From contig SAQE01000001.1 of assembly GCA_004020545.1 (NCBI GenBank), forward strand, positions 124,001 to 188,000: a DNA stretch of 64,000 bases, in the 5' to 3' direction. Both the position numbers and the translations under genes were made by a program. The notes beneath the pieces were generated by a model, which saw only the letters and a list, made by a program, of their open reading frames with translations, ran no database searches and was not told where the DNA came from. This DNA comes from Mesorhizobium sp. (GTDB taxonomy: Bacteria > Pseudomonadota > Alphaproteobacteria > Rhizobiales > Rhizobiaceae). Positions within the stretch are counted from its first letter, which is position 1, and every line of letters starts with the position of its first letter. Positions 36,032-43,476 of this stretch are shown here, in pieces.

Positions 36032-36718
36032 TTATCCTTCTGGCGGGCAGTTCAGTTCGAGCTTGGTGGCGAAGATCTTGCTCATGTCTGTGCCCGTCGG
36101 ATCGTTGAAGAAAGCGTCCGTCAGGGTCTTCTGGTTTTCCTTGATCGCTTCGTCGGGATCGGGGCGGACCACCTTCTTGGTGCAGTTCGAGGGCAGGCCC
36201 TCGACGGTAAGATTGGCGTCGTCGGTGAAATCGATCGCCGTGTAGAAGGTCGGATCGTAAACGCCGATGTCGATCTTGCCGGCGAGCTTGATCGGCGTCT
36301 TCGGTTCGGACTCGAACAGGATGATCAACTGATCATTGTCGAAGTTCGCCATCAGATGCGGCGGCGGGACCATCGGCACGTCCTTGCCGTCCTGCGTGAC
36401 CAATTGGAAGTAGTTGAATTCGGCCAGCGAGGAATGGACGGTGTCGGCCACTTCCTTGAGCTCTTTGTCGTCAAGCTTCAGATCGGAGTTCTTGTCGAAC
36501 TCCATCATCACAGTGCTCGAAAACAGATCGTCGAAACGCCACAGATGGCGCAGCGCTTTCACACTTTGGTGATCCTCGCTCAGGATCACGTCGAGGCGGG
36601 CTTCGGCAAAGACGTGCGGATGCACCTCGGCCGGCTCGACCGCGGCAAATGTCATTGCTGCGGCCGAAGCCAGCATGGTTGCTTGCCGTTTCAGGTGCAT
36701 TCCGGGTTGCGATTCCAT
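36032..36718 (-). CDS. DUF1007 periplasmic protein, partner of the NicO transporter
   Basis: 228 aa; the ATG six codons later (MHLKRQ) may be the true start. Signal peptide to about residue 31 (MTFAAVEPAEVHPHV). The mature N-terminus HPHVFAEARLDVIL with a His pair is the family hallmark and probably a metal ligand. A mixed beta fold with FSSTVMMEFDKN follows, then a C-terminal Cys (FATKLELNCPPEG) as the last residues. Function unproven; presumed to deliver or sense Ni/Co for the exporter encoded 3 nt downstream. Confidence 0.85.
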   Translation of the reverse strand: MESQPGMHLKRQATMLASAAAMTFAAVEPAEVHPHVFAEARLDVILSEDHQSVKALRHLWRFDDLFSSTVMMEFDKNSDLKLDDKELKEVADTVHSSLAEFNYFQLVTQDGKDVPMVPPPHLMANFDNDQLIILFESEPKTPIKLAGKIDIGVYDPTFYTAIDFTDDANLTVEGLPSNCTKKVVRPDPDEAIKENQKTLTDAFFNDPTGTDMSKIFATKLELNCPPEG

Positions 36719-36777
36719 CGACTTCGGGGTGGAACCCGAGAGTTAACACAAAGGGGGCGAAATTGGGACGCGGGGTA

Positions 36778-37677
36778 TCACGCGGCGTCGCGCGTCCTGA
36801 ACCAGTGCACCAGGAAATCGACGAAGACGCGGACCTTGGCGGGCAGGTAGCGCCGGTGCGGGTAGACGGCGAAGATGCCGCTGCCCGAAAGAATGCGCTC
36901 GTCGAGCACGCTCACCAGCCGGCCGCTTGCGACGTCGGGCGCGGCGATGAAATCCGGCAGCATGGCGAAGCCCAGGCCCGACGCGGCGGCCGCTCTAGCC
37001 GCCATTGGGCTGTTCACCTCGATCGGGCCCGACACCGTGACGCTCACCGAATCCTCGCCGTCGCCCTTGAAGCGCCAGTTGGCTAAAGAGCGGCCGTTGG
37101 TGTCGACGATGCACGGCATGCTGGAAAGGTCCTGCGGCCGCGTCGGCATGCCGTGCTTGGCGATCAGCTCGGGCGACGCGCAAAGCTTGACCGAAAACGG
37201 CGCCAGGCGCCTGGCGATCAGCGAGGAACTCTCAAGCCGCGAGATGCGCACGGCAAGGTCGAAGCCCTCCTCGACCAGATCGACGAAGCGGTCGTCGAGC
37301 TGGATGTCGAGCACGATGTCGGGGTGCTGCTTGGCGAAGTCGATCAGCGACTGTCCGATCGGCGCGTCGGCGAAGGTGCGGGCGGCCGAAAGCTTGATGC
37401 GGCCGCGCACGTCGCCGGAGGATTCGCGTACGGCGTCTGCCAGGCTGTCGACCTCGCGCACGATTTCGGAGGCGCGCTGATAATAGGTGTGGCCGGCTTC
37501 GGTCAGCGAGAACTGCCTGGTGGTGCGGTTCAACAACAGCGCGCCGAGCTCGTCCTCCAGCTCGCGCACATATTTCGACAGCAGCGCCTTCGAGCGGCCG
37601 ATCTTGCGCGCGGCGGCCGAGAAGCCTTCGGCCTCGACCACGTCGATGAAGGCGCGCATACGGGTCAATGTGTCCAT
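36778..37677 (-). CDS. LysR-family transcriptional regulator
   Basis: 299 aa. N-terminal winged HTH (about 3-62; MRAFIDVVEAEGFSAAARKI, SKALLSKYVRELEDELG, LLNRTTRQFSLTEAG) and a C-terminal substrate-binding domain (about 90-295), in the CrgA/AaeR-like subgroup. The start codon follows the amidase stop by 2 nt, so it is co-transcribed with the amidase gene. That is less usual than the divergent LysR arrangement and suggests it acts elsewhere or autoregulates through the amidase promoter. Confidence 0.92.
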   Translation of the reverse strand: MDTLTRMRAFIDVVEAEGFSAAARKIGRSKALLSKYVRELEDELGALLLNRTTRQFSLTEAGHTYYQRASEIVREVDSLADAVRESSGDVRGRIKLSAARTFADAPIGQSLIDFAKQHPDIVLDIQLDDRFVDLVEEGFDLAVRISRLESSSLIARRLAPFSVKLCASPELIAKHGMPTRPQDLSSMPCIVDTNGRSLANWRFKGDGEDSVSVTVSGPIEVNSPMAARAAAASGLGFAMLPDFIAAPDVASGRLVSVLDERILSGSGIFAVYPHRRYLPAKVRVFVDFLVHWFRTRDAA

Positions 37678-37679
37678 GA

Positions 37680-38879
37680 TCAGACCTTTCGTGCCGCGTC
37701 GAGAATCCTACGGCCGATCCGTATCAGGGCGACATCGCTGCCGGAAGGGCCGAGCAGCGACAGGCCGAAGGGCGCGCCGTCGACACGTCCCAATGGGAGC
37801 GTGATCTGCGGAAAGCCCGACAGGCCGGCGAGACACAGCAGATGCAGCGCTCGTTCGCGATAAGCCTGGAACTGTTCCGGCGTGCTGGCGGCAAGCGGCG
37901 CAGCGCCTGGAACGGTCGGCATAACGAGGAAACCGTTGTTGCCGAGCAGGGCGCTGAGCTCCGAACGAAAGGCTGTGCGGCGCGCCGTTTCGGCCTCTAC
38001 CGTCTTGGCATCGATCGTGCGGCCGAAGCCGAAACGCTCGTCGACGCCCGGGCCGAGGCCGTGGTTGCCGGCCGAGATCCAGCCGCCATGCACCTGCCAG
38101 GCCTCATAGGCCTGCAGCCGGCGAAAGCACCAGTAGAGGTCGTCCGGGAACGAGGCGAAGGCATATTCGGTCTCGGTCGGCTCGCCGATGACGGTGGCGG
38201 CCAGCTTCTTCATCCGATCAAGCTCGGCGGCTTCAGCCGGACCGGCGACGAAGGCATCGAGCCAGCGGATCGACAGCGGGCGGTTGAGCGGATGCTGATG
38301 ACTGTCACGGCCGAGCAAAAGCTTGCCGACCGCTTCATAGGTCTCGATGTCGTCGGCGAACCAGCTGAAGGTGTCGAAGCTCGGCGCCAGCTTCATCGCG
38401 CCATCGAGCGGGATGCGGCCGTGGCTGGTGCGCAGCCCGATCAGGCCGCAGAAGCTCGCCGGAGCGCGGATCGAGCCGCCGGTATCGGAACCGATGGCGA
38501 TGTCGGCCAGCCCGCCGGCGACCGCCGCCGCCGATCCCGAGGAGGAACCGCCGGTCACGCGGTCCGGAGCGGCCGCGTTCACCGGGAAAGGGAAATGCGA
38601 ATTCTGCCCGAACAGTGAGAAGGCGAGCTCGTCGGTCTGCGTCTTGCCGACGAAGCGCGCACCGGCGTCGAGAATCATCTGGACGGCGTCGGCCGTCTGC
38701 GAGGCGGCGTGAGCCTGCTCGAACTTGCGCGGGTTGCCGCAGCCGGTGCGATAGCCGGCGACGTCGTAAATGTCCTTTACGGCCAGGCGCAGGCCGGCAA
38801 GCGGGCCTAATTCCGCATTGGCCACAGGCATTTGGCGCAGATCGAGGAAGGCGTTGAGAGGGCCGTGAGTGCCTGGCAT
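37680..38879 (-). CDS. Amidase, AS (amidase signature) family
   Basis: 399 aa from MPGTHGPL. The Ser-cisSer-Lys triad is visible: Lys in LRLAVKDIYDV, cis-Ser in TGGSSSGSAAAVAGG and nucleophile Ser in GSDTGGSIRAPASFCG. Close to indole-acetamide/aryl-acylamide type amidases of about 400 aa. The substrate is unknown. First gene of a two-gene unit with the LysR regulator and divergent from the decarboxylase leader. Confidence 0.92.
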   Translation of the reverse strand: MPGTHGPLNAFLDLRQMPVANAELGPLAGLRLAVKDIYDVAGYRTGCGNPRKFEQAHAASQTADAVQMILDAGARFVGKTQTDELAFSLFGQNSHFPFPVNAAAPDRVTGGSSSGSAAAVAGGLADIAIGSDTGGSIRAPASFCGLIGLRTSHGRIPLDGAMKLAPSFDTFSWFADDIETYEAVGKLLLGRDSHQHPLNRPLSIRWLDAFVAGPAEAAELDRMKKLAATVIGEPTETEYAFASFPDDLYWCFRRLQAYEAWQVHGGWISAGNHGLGPGVDERFGFGRTIDAKTVEAETARRTAFRSELSALLGNNGFLVMPTVPGAAPLAASTPEQFQAYRERALHLLCLAGLSGFPQITLPLGRVDGAPFGLSLLGPSGSDVALIRIGRRILDAARKV

Positions 38880-38953
38880 CGTTCGATTTCCGGATACGGT
38901 CCACAAACATTGTTCGATGCCGGAATTTTTACAACCGGCGCTTACGATTTTTA

Positions 38954-38982
38954 TTGATTGTGAAACCCTTCGCTCTTATATC
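38954..38982 (+). promoter_or_regulatory. Predicted promoter of the decarboxylase leader
   Basis: -35 TTGATT (38954-38959), 17-bp spacer, -10 TATATC (38977-38982). Transcription would start near 38990, just before the structured leader. Confidence 0.55.
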
Positions 38983-38989
38983 GCGCTTG

Positions 38990-39420
38990 CCCAAAGTCGC
39001 ACGTGCCTGTGGGTGTCCGCCGATCCTCGAATGGTGAGGGCAACCGGTAAGGTAACTGGAGCCAACCCCTCCAGTCGGTCTAGTGGCCAACCGCCAGACC
39101 GAGGACACCTTGAAGCAACGACGGTGCGGGCCTTTCTGGTGTCTGCCGGTCGTCCAAAGACCGGGGTTACTGAAGAGGCACACCTTCATTGCCGGCAGTG
39201 CGGACGGGGTCCTCCCATCCAAGCCAAGGCAGACAAAGCGAACCGAGGCCGGGCAAGGCCAGGTTCACCGCCGCGAGACGGCGATTCGTGGTTCCGGGGT
39301 CTCCACCGGCTGGTTCCACGGATTTTCCGTCCCGCCTTTGTCCACAGCGAGTTCGCGAGGCTGAGCGCCCGCGCCCCGCAGCCTTTGTGCGCGCCGAAAG
39401 GCGCCGATGGAGAGACCTCG
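38990..39420 (+). ncRNA. speF-type structured leader RNA upstream of the ornithine/lysine decarboxylase gene
   Basis: A roughly 430-nt untranslated leader. GGTGTCC (39012-39018) pairs with GGACACC (39103-39109), closing a multibranch region with hairpins CCTC/GAGG, ACTGGAG (39055-39061)/CTCCAGT (39069-39075) and CGGTCT (39076-39081)/AGACCG (39096-39101). Downstream, GGTGT (39138-39142) pairs with ACACC (39180-39184), around or beside CCGGTC (39146-39151)/GACCGG (39159-39164). GACACC at 39104 can instead pair with GGTGTC at 39138, giving two exclusive states. GGTCTC near 39299 can cover GAGACC at the ribosome site (39409-39417). Position and gene fit the alphaproteobacterial speF motif, described as a conserved leader of ornithine decarboxylase genes. 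The ligand or mechanism is unproven. Confidence 0.8.
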
Positions 39421-40554
39421 ATGGCCACCCAGCGCATCCTTGACTTCCTTGCCACCCGACGTCCGAACGGCCCCTGCCTCGTCGTCGACCTCGATGTCGT
39501 GCGCGACAATTTCCGCGCCTTCGAGAAGGCGCTGCCCGATTCCAAGATCTACTATGCGGTGAAAGCAAACCCGGCGCCGGAGATCCTGCGCCTTCTTGCT
39601 GCGATGGGCTCGTCCTTCGACACCGCGTCGGTTGCCGAGGTTGAGATGGCGATGGACGCCGGCGCGCCGGCGGACCGCATTTCCTTCGGCAACACCATCA
39701 AGAAGGAGCGCGACATCCAGCGCGCCTACCAGCTCGGCATCCGCCTCTATGCGGTGGATTGCGTCGAGGAGGTCGAGAAGATCGCCCGCGCCGCTCCCGG
39801 CTCGCGCGTGTTCTGCCGCGTGCTGACCGACGGCGAGGGCGCCGAATGGCCGCTGTCGCGCAAGTTCGGCTGCGTGCCGGCGATGGCCGTCGACGTGCTG
39901 CGCCATGCCAGGGGTCTCGGCCTGGACGCCTATGGCGTGTCGTTCCATGTCGGCTCGCAGCAGACTGATCTCACGGCCTGGGATCGCGCGCTGGGCGATG
40001 CCAAGAAGGTGTTCGCGACGCTTGCCGAGGAAGGCATCGTCTTGAAGATGGTCAACATGGGCGGCGGTTTCCCGACCCGTTACCTGAAGGATGTGCCGGC
40101 GGCGCAGGCTTACGGCCAGGCGATCTTCTCGGCGCTGCGCAAGCATTTCGGCAACGCGCTGCCCGAGACGATCGTCGAGCCGGGCCGCGGCATGGTCGGC
40201 AATGCCGGCGTCATCAAGTCGGAAGTCGTGCTGATCTCGAAGAAGGCCGACAACGACAATGTGCGCTGGGTGTTCCTCGACATCGGCAAGTTCGGCGGCC
40301 TCGCCGAGACCATGGACGAGGCGATCCGCTATCCGATCGTCACTCGCCATGACGGCTCGGAAACCGCCCCTTGCGTGCTCGCCGGCCCGACCTGCGATTC
40401 GGCGGACGTGATGTACGAGAAGACGCCCTATCCACTGCCCCTGTCGCTGACCATCGGCGACGAGGTGCTGATCGAAGGCACCGGCGCCTACACGACGACC
40501 TATTCCTCGGTCGCGTTCAACGGCTTCGAGCCGCTCCGATCCTACGTGATCTGA
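39421..40554 (+). CDS. Ornithine/lysine decarboxylase, alanine-racemase fold
   Basis: Makes putrescine from ornithine (or cadaverine from lysine), the precursor for homospermidine; cytosolic. 377 aa, fold-type III. PLP Lys48 in YYAVKANP, FDTASVAEVEMAMDAGA, HVGSQQ (His stacking on PLP), MGGGFPTRY, EPGRGMVGNAG and the catalytic Cys325 in GPTCDSADVMYE, with a C-terminal AYTTTYSSVAFNGF. The GGAGAG ribosome site lies 6-8 nt before ATG. Controlled by the long leader upstream. Family members in rhizobia accept ornithine and lysine, so specificity is not assigned. Confidence 0.94.
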   Translation: MATQRILDFLATRRPNGPCLVVDLDVVRDNFRAFEKALPDSKIYYAVKANPAPEILRLLAAMGSSFDTASVAEVEMAMDAGAPADRISFGNTIKKERDIQRAYQLGIRLYAVDCVEEVEKIARAAPGSRVFCRVLTDGEGAEWPLSRKFGCVPAMAVDVLRHARGLGLDAYGVSFHVGSQQTDLTAWDRALGDAKKVFATLAEEGIVLKMVNMGGGFPTRYLKDVPAAQAYGQAIFSALRKHFGNALPETIVEPGRGMVGNAGVIKSEVVLISKKADNDNVRWVFLDIGKFGGLAETMDEAIRYPIVTRHDGSETAPCVLAGPTCDSADVMYEKTPYPLPLSLTIGDEVLIEGTGAYTTTYSSVAFNGFEPLRSYVI

Positions 40555-40607
40555 GCGGTTCACAAGAACCGCTCAGATCATCCGGCGCGGGCGATCATGT
40601 CGCCCGC
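40548..40607 (+). terminator. Tandem hairpins at the 3' end of the decarboxylase gene
   Basis: GATCTGAGCGGTTC (40548-40561) and GAACCGCTCAGATC (40566-40579) form a perfect 14-bp stem with a 4-nt loop, and the TGA stop codon (40552-40554) lies inside the stem. A second hairpin, GCGGGCGA (40587-40594)/TCGCCCGC (40600-40607), follows. There is no T-run, so they may stabilise the 3' end or stop transcription only weakly. Confidence 0.65.
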
Positions 40608-40654
40608 CCGGGCTCGCTTGTGGAACAGATCTCCGCTCGTGAAGGATCGCGGAA

Positions 40655-41257
40655 ATGGACAATGCAGATTTCATCGTCGAGGGCGCCGCGCGCCGGGTAA
40701 TCTCCCCCTCGAGGGGGGAGATGGCCCGCGCCTTCGTCATCCTTGCCGAAGGCGCCGGTGACATGCTGGCGCGCGAGGCGCTGCTCGACCGCGCCATGGG
40801 GCCGAAGCGCAGGAAGAAATCATCCGAGAAGTTGCGGCGCGGCCGCCGGCCGTCGGAAGGCCTGGCCTTTGTCGCGCGCGATCCGTCGGGCGCGGTCGTC
40901 GGGACGGTTCGGCTGTGGGACGTGACACTGGGCGAGAACGGTCCGGCAGCGCTTCTGCTCGGGCCGCTGGCGGTCGAGCCGGGGTTGAAGAGCGGCGGCA
41001 TCGGTTCGGCGCTGATGCGGCACGCGGTCGCCGAGGCCGCGCGGCTTGGCCATGGCGCGATCCTGCTCGTCGGCGATGCGCCTTACTACGGGCGGTTCGG
41101 CTTTTCGGCGGACCGCACCGGCTCGCTCGCCATGCCTGGCCCCTACGAGCGGCACCGGCTGCTGGCGCTGGAGCTGAAGGACGGCGCGCTCGACGGTGCC
41201 AAGGGCACGATCAAGGCCGCGGGGCGCAAGGTGAAGGCACTGGATTTCGTCGCCTAA
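40655..41257 (+). CDS. GNAT N-acetyltransferase with a palindrome in its N-terminal codons
   Basis: 200 aa. The family core starts at about residue 26 (FVILAEGAGDMLAREALLDRAMG) and runs through GLAFVARDPSGAVVGTVRLWDV, LGPLAVEPGLKSGGIGSALM (acetyl-CoA loop) and ILLVGDAPYYGRFGF, as in YhbS-type acetyltransferases. The first 25 residues contain a translated near-perfect palindrome (ISPSRGEM). AAGGA 8 nt before this ATG supports the start; the ATG after the palindrome (40721) has no room for a ribosome site. Target unknown. Confidence 0.82.
   Translation: MDNADFIVEGAARRVISPSRGEMARAFVILAEGAGDMLAREALLDRAMGPKRRKKSSEKLRRGRRPSEGLAFVARDPSGAVVGTVRLWDVTLGENGPAALLLGPLAVEPGLKSGGIGSALMRHAVAEAARLGHGAILLVGDAPYYGRFGFSADRTGSLAMPGPYERHRLLALELKDGALDGAKGTIKAAGRKVKALDFVA
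40700..40722. repeat. Near-perfect 23-bp palindrome inside the GNAT coding sequence
   Basis: The arms ATCTCCCCC and GGGGGAGAT flank TCGAG with one extra G. This CTCCCCC-GGGGGAG unit is a common intergenic hairpin in Rhizobiales. Here it is in frame and adds ISPSRGEM to the protein. Confidence 0.75.
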
Positions 41258-41275
41258 ATCTGGCGGAGAAGCGCG

Positions 41276-41315
41276 GATGCGGCGTCACGCGTTCAAAGAA
41301 GCGCGGCGCCGCATC
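41276..41315. terminator. Possible bidirectional stem in a convergent gap
   Basis: GATGCGGCG (41276-41284) and CGCCGCATC (41307-41315) are exact inverted repeats with a 22-nt loop, between the 3' ends of the GNAT and SCP2 genes. There is no T-run, so the terminator role is tentative. Confidence 0.4.
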
Positions 41316-41340
41316 GTAGGGTATAGTCTCTCGACGTCGG

Positions 41341-41625
41341 TTAGCCGAGCAACTGGCTGAGCGCCATGGCGACCGTCATGTCGCCCTCGACCTTCAGCTT
41401 GCCGGCCATGAAAGCCATGGTCGGGTTGAGGTCGCCGGCGATCAGCGAGTCGAGATCGTCGAGCGAGAGCTTGATTGTGCAGTCGGTCGGGGCATCGGCG
41501 GTCGAGACGGTCGCGCCGTCGATGACGATGACGCCTTCGCTCCCGGTGTCGAACTTGACCGAGTGCTCGAAACCCGCGCTTGCCACGCGCGACTTGATCT
41601 TGTCGGCAATCTCCTGAACGCCCAT
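41341..41625 (-). CDS. SCP2 sterol-carrier domain protein
   Basis: 94 aa single-domain protein; start MGVQEIADK fixed by GAGGAG about 7 nt upstream. The SCP2 pattern is clear: VIVIDGATVSTADAPTDCTI, LSLDDLDSLIAGDLNPTMAF, GKLKVEGDMTVAMALSQLL. Stand-alone bacterial SCP2 proteins bind acyl chains or sterol-like lipids in the cytosol. A 16-bp TTGACGT palindrome 112 bp upstream and two CCATGC/GCATGG palindromes beyond it suggest regulated expression. Confidence 0.9.
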   Translation of the reverse strand: MGVQEIADKIKSRVASAGFEHSVKFDTGSEGVIVIDGATVSTADAPTDCTIKLSLDDLDSLIAGDLNPTMAFMAGKLKVEGDMTVAMALSQLLG

Positions 41626-41736
41626 GGCGGTTCTCCTCGTTTGGTTGCGTTTGACGCGCACCGGCCCTTGGCCGCTGGGCGAGGCGCCGCGTCGCGCGGG
41701 AGCGCGGCGACAGCCACCGGCGCATATAGCTTCGGG

Positions 41737-41752
41737 TTGACGTTTACGTCAA
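41737..41752. promoter_or_regulatory. 16-bp palindromic operator candidate upstream of the SCP2 gene
   Basis: TTGACGTTTACGTCAA: arms TTGACGT and ACGTCAA, 2-bp centre. The form resembles operators of MerR-type regulators of acyl-CoA and branched-chain amino-acid breakdown (LiuR-like), which would fit a lipid-binding gene. No such regulator is in the window. Confidence 0.45.
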
Positions 41753-41760
41753 CGCGGCCG

Positions 41761-41792
41761 CCATGCGGCATGGTGGTAACCATGCGGCATGG
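41761..41792. repeat. Two copies of CCATGCGGCATGG, 19 bp apart
   Basis: Identical 13-bp copies at 41761-41773 and 41780-41792; each is itself a CCATGC/GCATGG inverted repeat around one base. Two helical turns separate them. They are either an operator pair or a duplicated hairpin. Confidence 0.5.
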
Positions 41793-41854
41793 CGCGTCAG
41801 CCGGCGGATGGTTGAGGCGGTACATCCAACCCGGCGAAAGCACCGGCGGCGCGA

Positions 41855-42376
41855 TCAATGCTGCTTGAAGGCCTTGGTCATTTCCTGGGCTGTTTCGCCG
41901 GCGCCCCTGCGGCGGCGAATGGCATTGTCGCGGATCTCATCCTTGGACAGGAAGTTGACCTGGTCGATCAGCACGTCATGCACCAGTTCGACGCCGACGC
42001 GGGCGTTGACGGTGTCGCGGATCGATTTGCGGAAGGCATCGAGATCGATCGTCTCCTTCTTGGTGAAATCGATCTGAGGATTGGCGTAGAGATAGGAATA
42101 GACTTGGTCGGTTATCAGTGCCGGCGCCGGGATCGACAGCTTCTTTATCTGCTCCGGTTCCACCGTGTAGACCAGCTTGGTCAGGAAATAGCCATCGATC
42201 TTGGCGTCCTTGATGAGGGGCACCGAAATGATGTCGGTCTTGACGTAATCGAGCCCGCCCAGCATCGGCTTCGGCGGCTCGCCGACGCCGCGCTCGCCCG
42301 CCGCCTGGAAGGAATAGAACACCGCGCCGAGCGTGGCGGCGCAGATCCAAAGCGCTGCGGCGATGAACTTGATCAC
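41855..42376 (-). CDS. Membrane-anchored protein of the flagellar cluster, FliL-like topology
   Basis: 173 aa from a GTG at 42376 (GGAAGG upstream). One N-terminal membrane helix (about 2-22, IKFIAAALWICAATLGAVFY) and a periplasmic domain with DIISVPLIKDAKIDGYFLTK and VELVHDVLIDQVNFLSKDE. The topology recalls FliL, the basal-body protein next to the stator, but similarity is too weak to name it. It is last in the minus-strand flagellar block, 31 nt after the FlgN-like gene, so a motility role is likely by position. Confidence 0.65.
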   Translation of the reverse strand: MIKFIAAALWICAATLGAVFYSFQAAGERGVGEPPKPMLGGLDYVKTDIISVPLIKDAKIDGYFLTKLVYTVEPEQIKKLSIPAPALITDQVYSYLYANPQIDFTKKETIDLDAFRKSIRDTVNARVGVELVHDVLIDQVNFLSKDEIRDNAIRRRRGAGETAQEMTKAFKQH

Positions 42377-42407
42377 CGGATCCTTCCTTGCGCCGTTGCC
42401 ATCACAT

Positions 42408-42830
42408 TCAGGCCCGGGCGTATCCGAATTCGCCGGCCGAGTAGGTGCCGTCGGCATCGGCGCGCTGGATGGCGTTCTTCAACAGCGTGGCGACCTCGTT
42501 GACGGCGTTGAGATGGGCAAGGATCGCCGCCTCGTTCTTCGCCAGCTTCTGGCGCAGCCGCGCCAGCCCCTCGCGATGCTGCTCGAGGAACTCGATCTCA
42601 TTGGCGCCCTTCAAGGCACGGGTCAGCTCGTAGAGATAGCGGCTCTTGCGCGCGTTGGAGGCCTTGAGGTCGTAGCCGGTTCCGCTGCGGATACCCGCCG
42701 TTTCCTCGTCCACTGCTTCTTCGATACGGCCGATGATGGCGGCTAGGTTGCCGGGCCGCGCAGGCGCGATCGATGCTTCCGTGGCGGTGGTCCGTGCAGG
42801 CAGATTGGAAAGGTCCGTTTGGTCGGCCAT
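42408..42830 (-). CDS. FlgN-like flagellar export chaperone
   Basis: 140 aa, all-helical. The N-terminal third is low-complexity, then coiled-coil helices (LAAIIGRIEEAVDEETAGIR, SRYLYELTRALKGANEIEFLEQ, LRQKLAKNEAAILAHL) and a flexible tail. Size, helicity and position fit FlgN, the cytosolic chaperone of the hook-associated proteins FlgK and FlgL (FlgL is encoded at the other end of the cluster). It starts 8 nt after the FlgJ-like gene. Direct sequence motifs for FlgN are weak, so this is partly by context. Confidence 0.65.
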   Translation of the reverse strand: MADQTDLSNLPARTTATEASIAPARPGNLAAIIGRIEEAVDEETAGIRSGTGYDLKASNARKSRYLYELTRALKGANEIEFLEQHREGLARLRQKLAKNEAAILAHLNAVNEVATLLKNAIQRADADGTYSAGEFGYARA

Positions 42831-42838
42831 GTAAGTCC

Positions 42839-43408
42839 CTAGATATTGATGTCCGTTTTTATGGTTGTGTCGTCGCCCGTCATCGACCGGGCAGCCTTGC
42901 GCTCAAGCTCCTCGACCATCGAGGTCGAAAGCCTGGTCTGCCGGTCGATCTCGGCTTTCTCCGGTCCGCCCCCAACGGGCCCGACCGGCACCTTATGCTT
43001 GCCGTCCAGATAGTGGTCGGCGAGCATCGATTTCGCGATGCCTATGCCGCCGTGCGCGGCCATGACATCGGCCACCTTTTCGGCGAGCTGCGACTTCCAC
43101 ATGTCGCCGGCCAGGCCTTTGCCGTAAACGCCCTCGGTGTCCTTGGGCATCATGTTTTGGATGAAGGTCGTCAGCACCATCGCCTCGAAGCGCTGGAATT
43201 TTTTCGCCGGGTTCGCTGCCTCCGCTCTATCGGCCATGGTGCGTGAGACCACGGAACTGGCATCGACTGTGGCTGACGGATCGATGGAGAATGTGCCTGG
43301 AGCCCCGCCGGACCGCCTTAAGAGCGCAGCCCGCGCGGCCTCGACATCGGCCGGCTCCGCGGCGCGGGCGACGTCCATCACGATGTCGCTGGGTGGTGAG
43401 ATGGCCAA
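42839..43408 (-). CDS. FlgJ-like flagellar rod-binding protein (no muramidase domain)
   Basis: 189 aa. The rod-binding domain at about 88-140 shows FEAMVLTTFIQNMMPKD, GLAGDMWKSQLAEKVADVMA and GGIGIAKSML, the FlgJ N-terminal signature. The C-terminal peptidoglycan hydrolase of gamma-proteobacterial FlgJ is absent, as in other rhizobia. I choose a TTG start (43408) because the encoded AISPPSDIV matches the conserved N-terminus and AAGG lies about 10 nt upstream; an ATG 10 codons later is the alternative. The upstream gap holds a 13-bp tandem repeat. Confidence 0.75.
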   Translation of the reverse strand: MAISPPSDIVMDVARAAEPADVEAARAALLRRSGGAPGTFSIDPSATVDASSVVSRTMADRAEAANPAKKFQRFEAMVLTTFIQNMMPKDTEGVYGKGLAGDMWKSQLAEKVADVMAAHGGIGIAKSMLADHYLDGKHKVPVGPVGGGPEKAEIDRQTRLSTSMVEELERKAARSMTGDDTTIKTDINI

Positions 43409-43476
43409 GAAAGCACTGCCTTTTTTGCCGGGTCTTGTTAGTTGCACAATGACCCAACAAGCTTGTGGCAGGCTTA

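Noticed and set aside
38869-39420. N-terminal extension of the decarboxylase by 184 codons
   Set aside because: The stretch is a structured leader with paired arms and a ribosome site at 39409. The encoded residues are unlike any decarboxylase N-terminus.
41855-42376. Naming this gene fliL
   Set aside because: Topology fits but I could not align convincing FliL motifs, and rhizobial fliL normally lies elsewhere with fliP.
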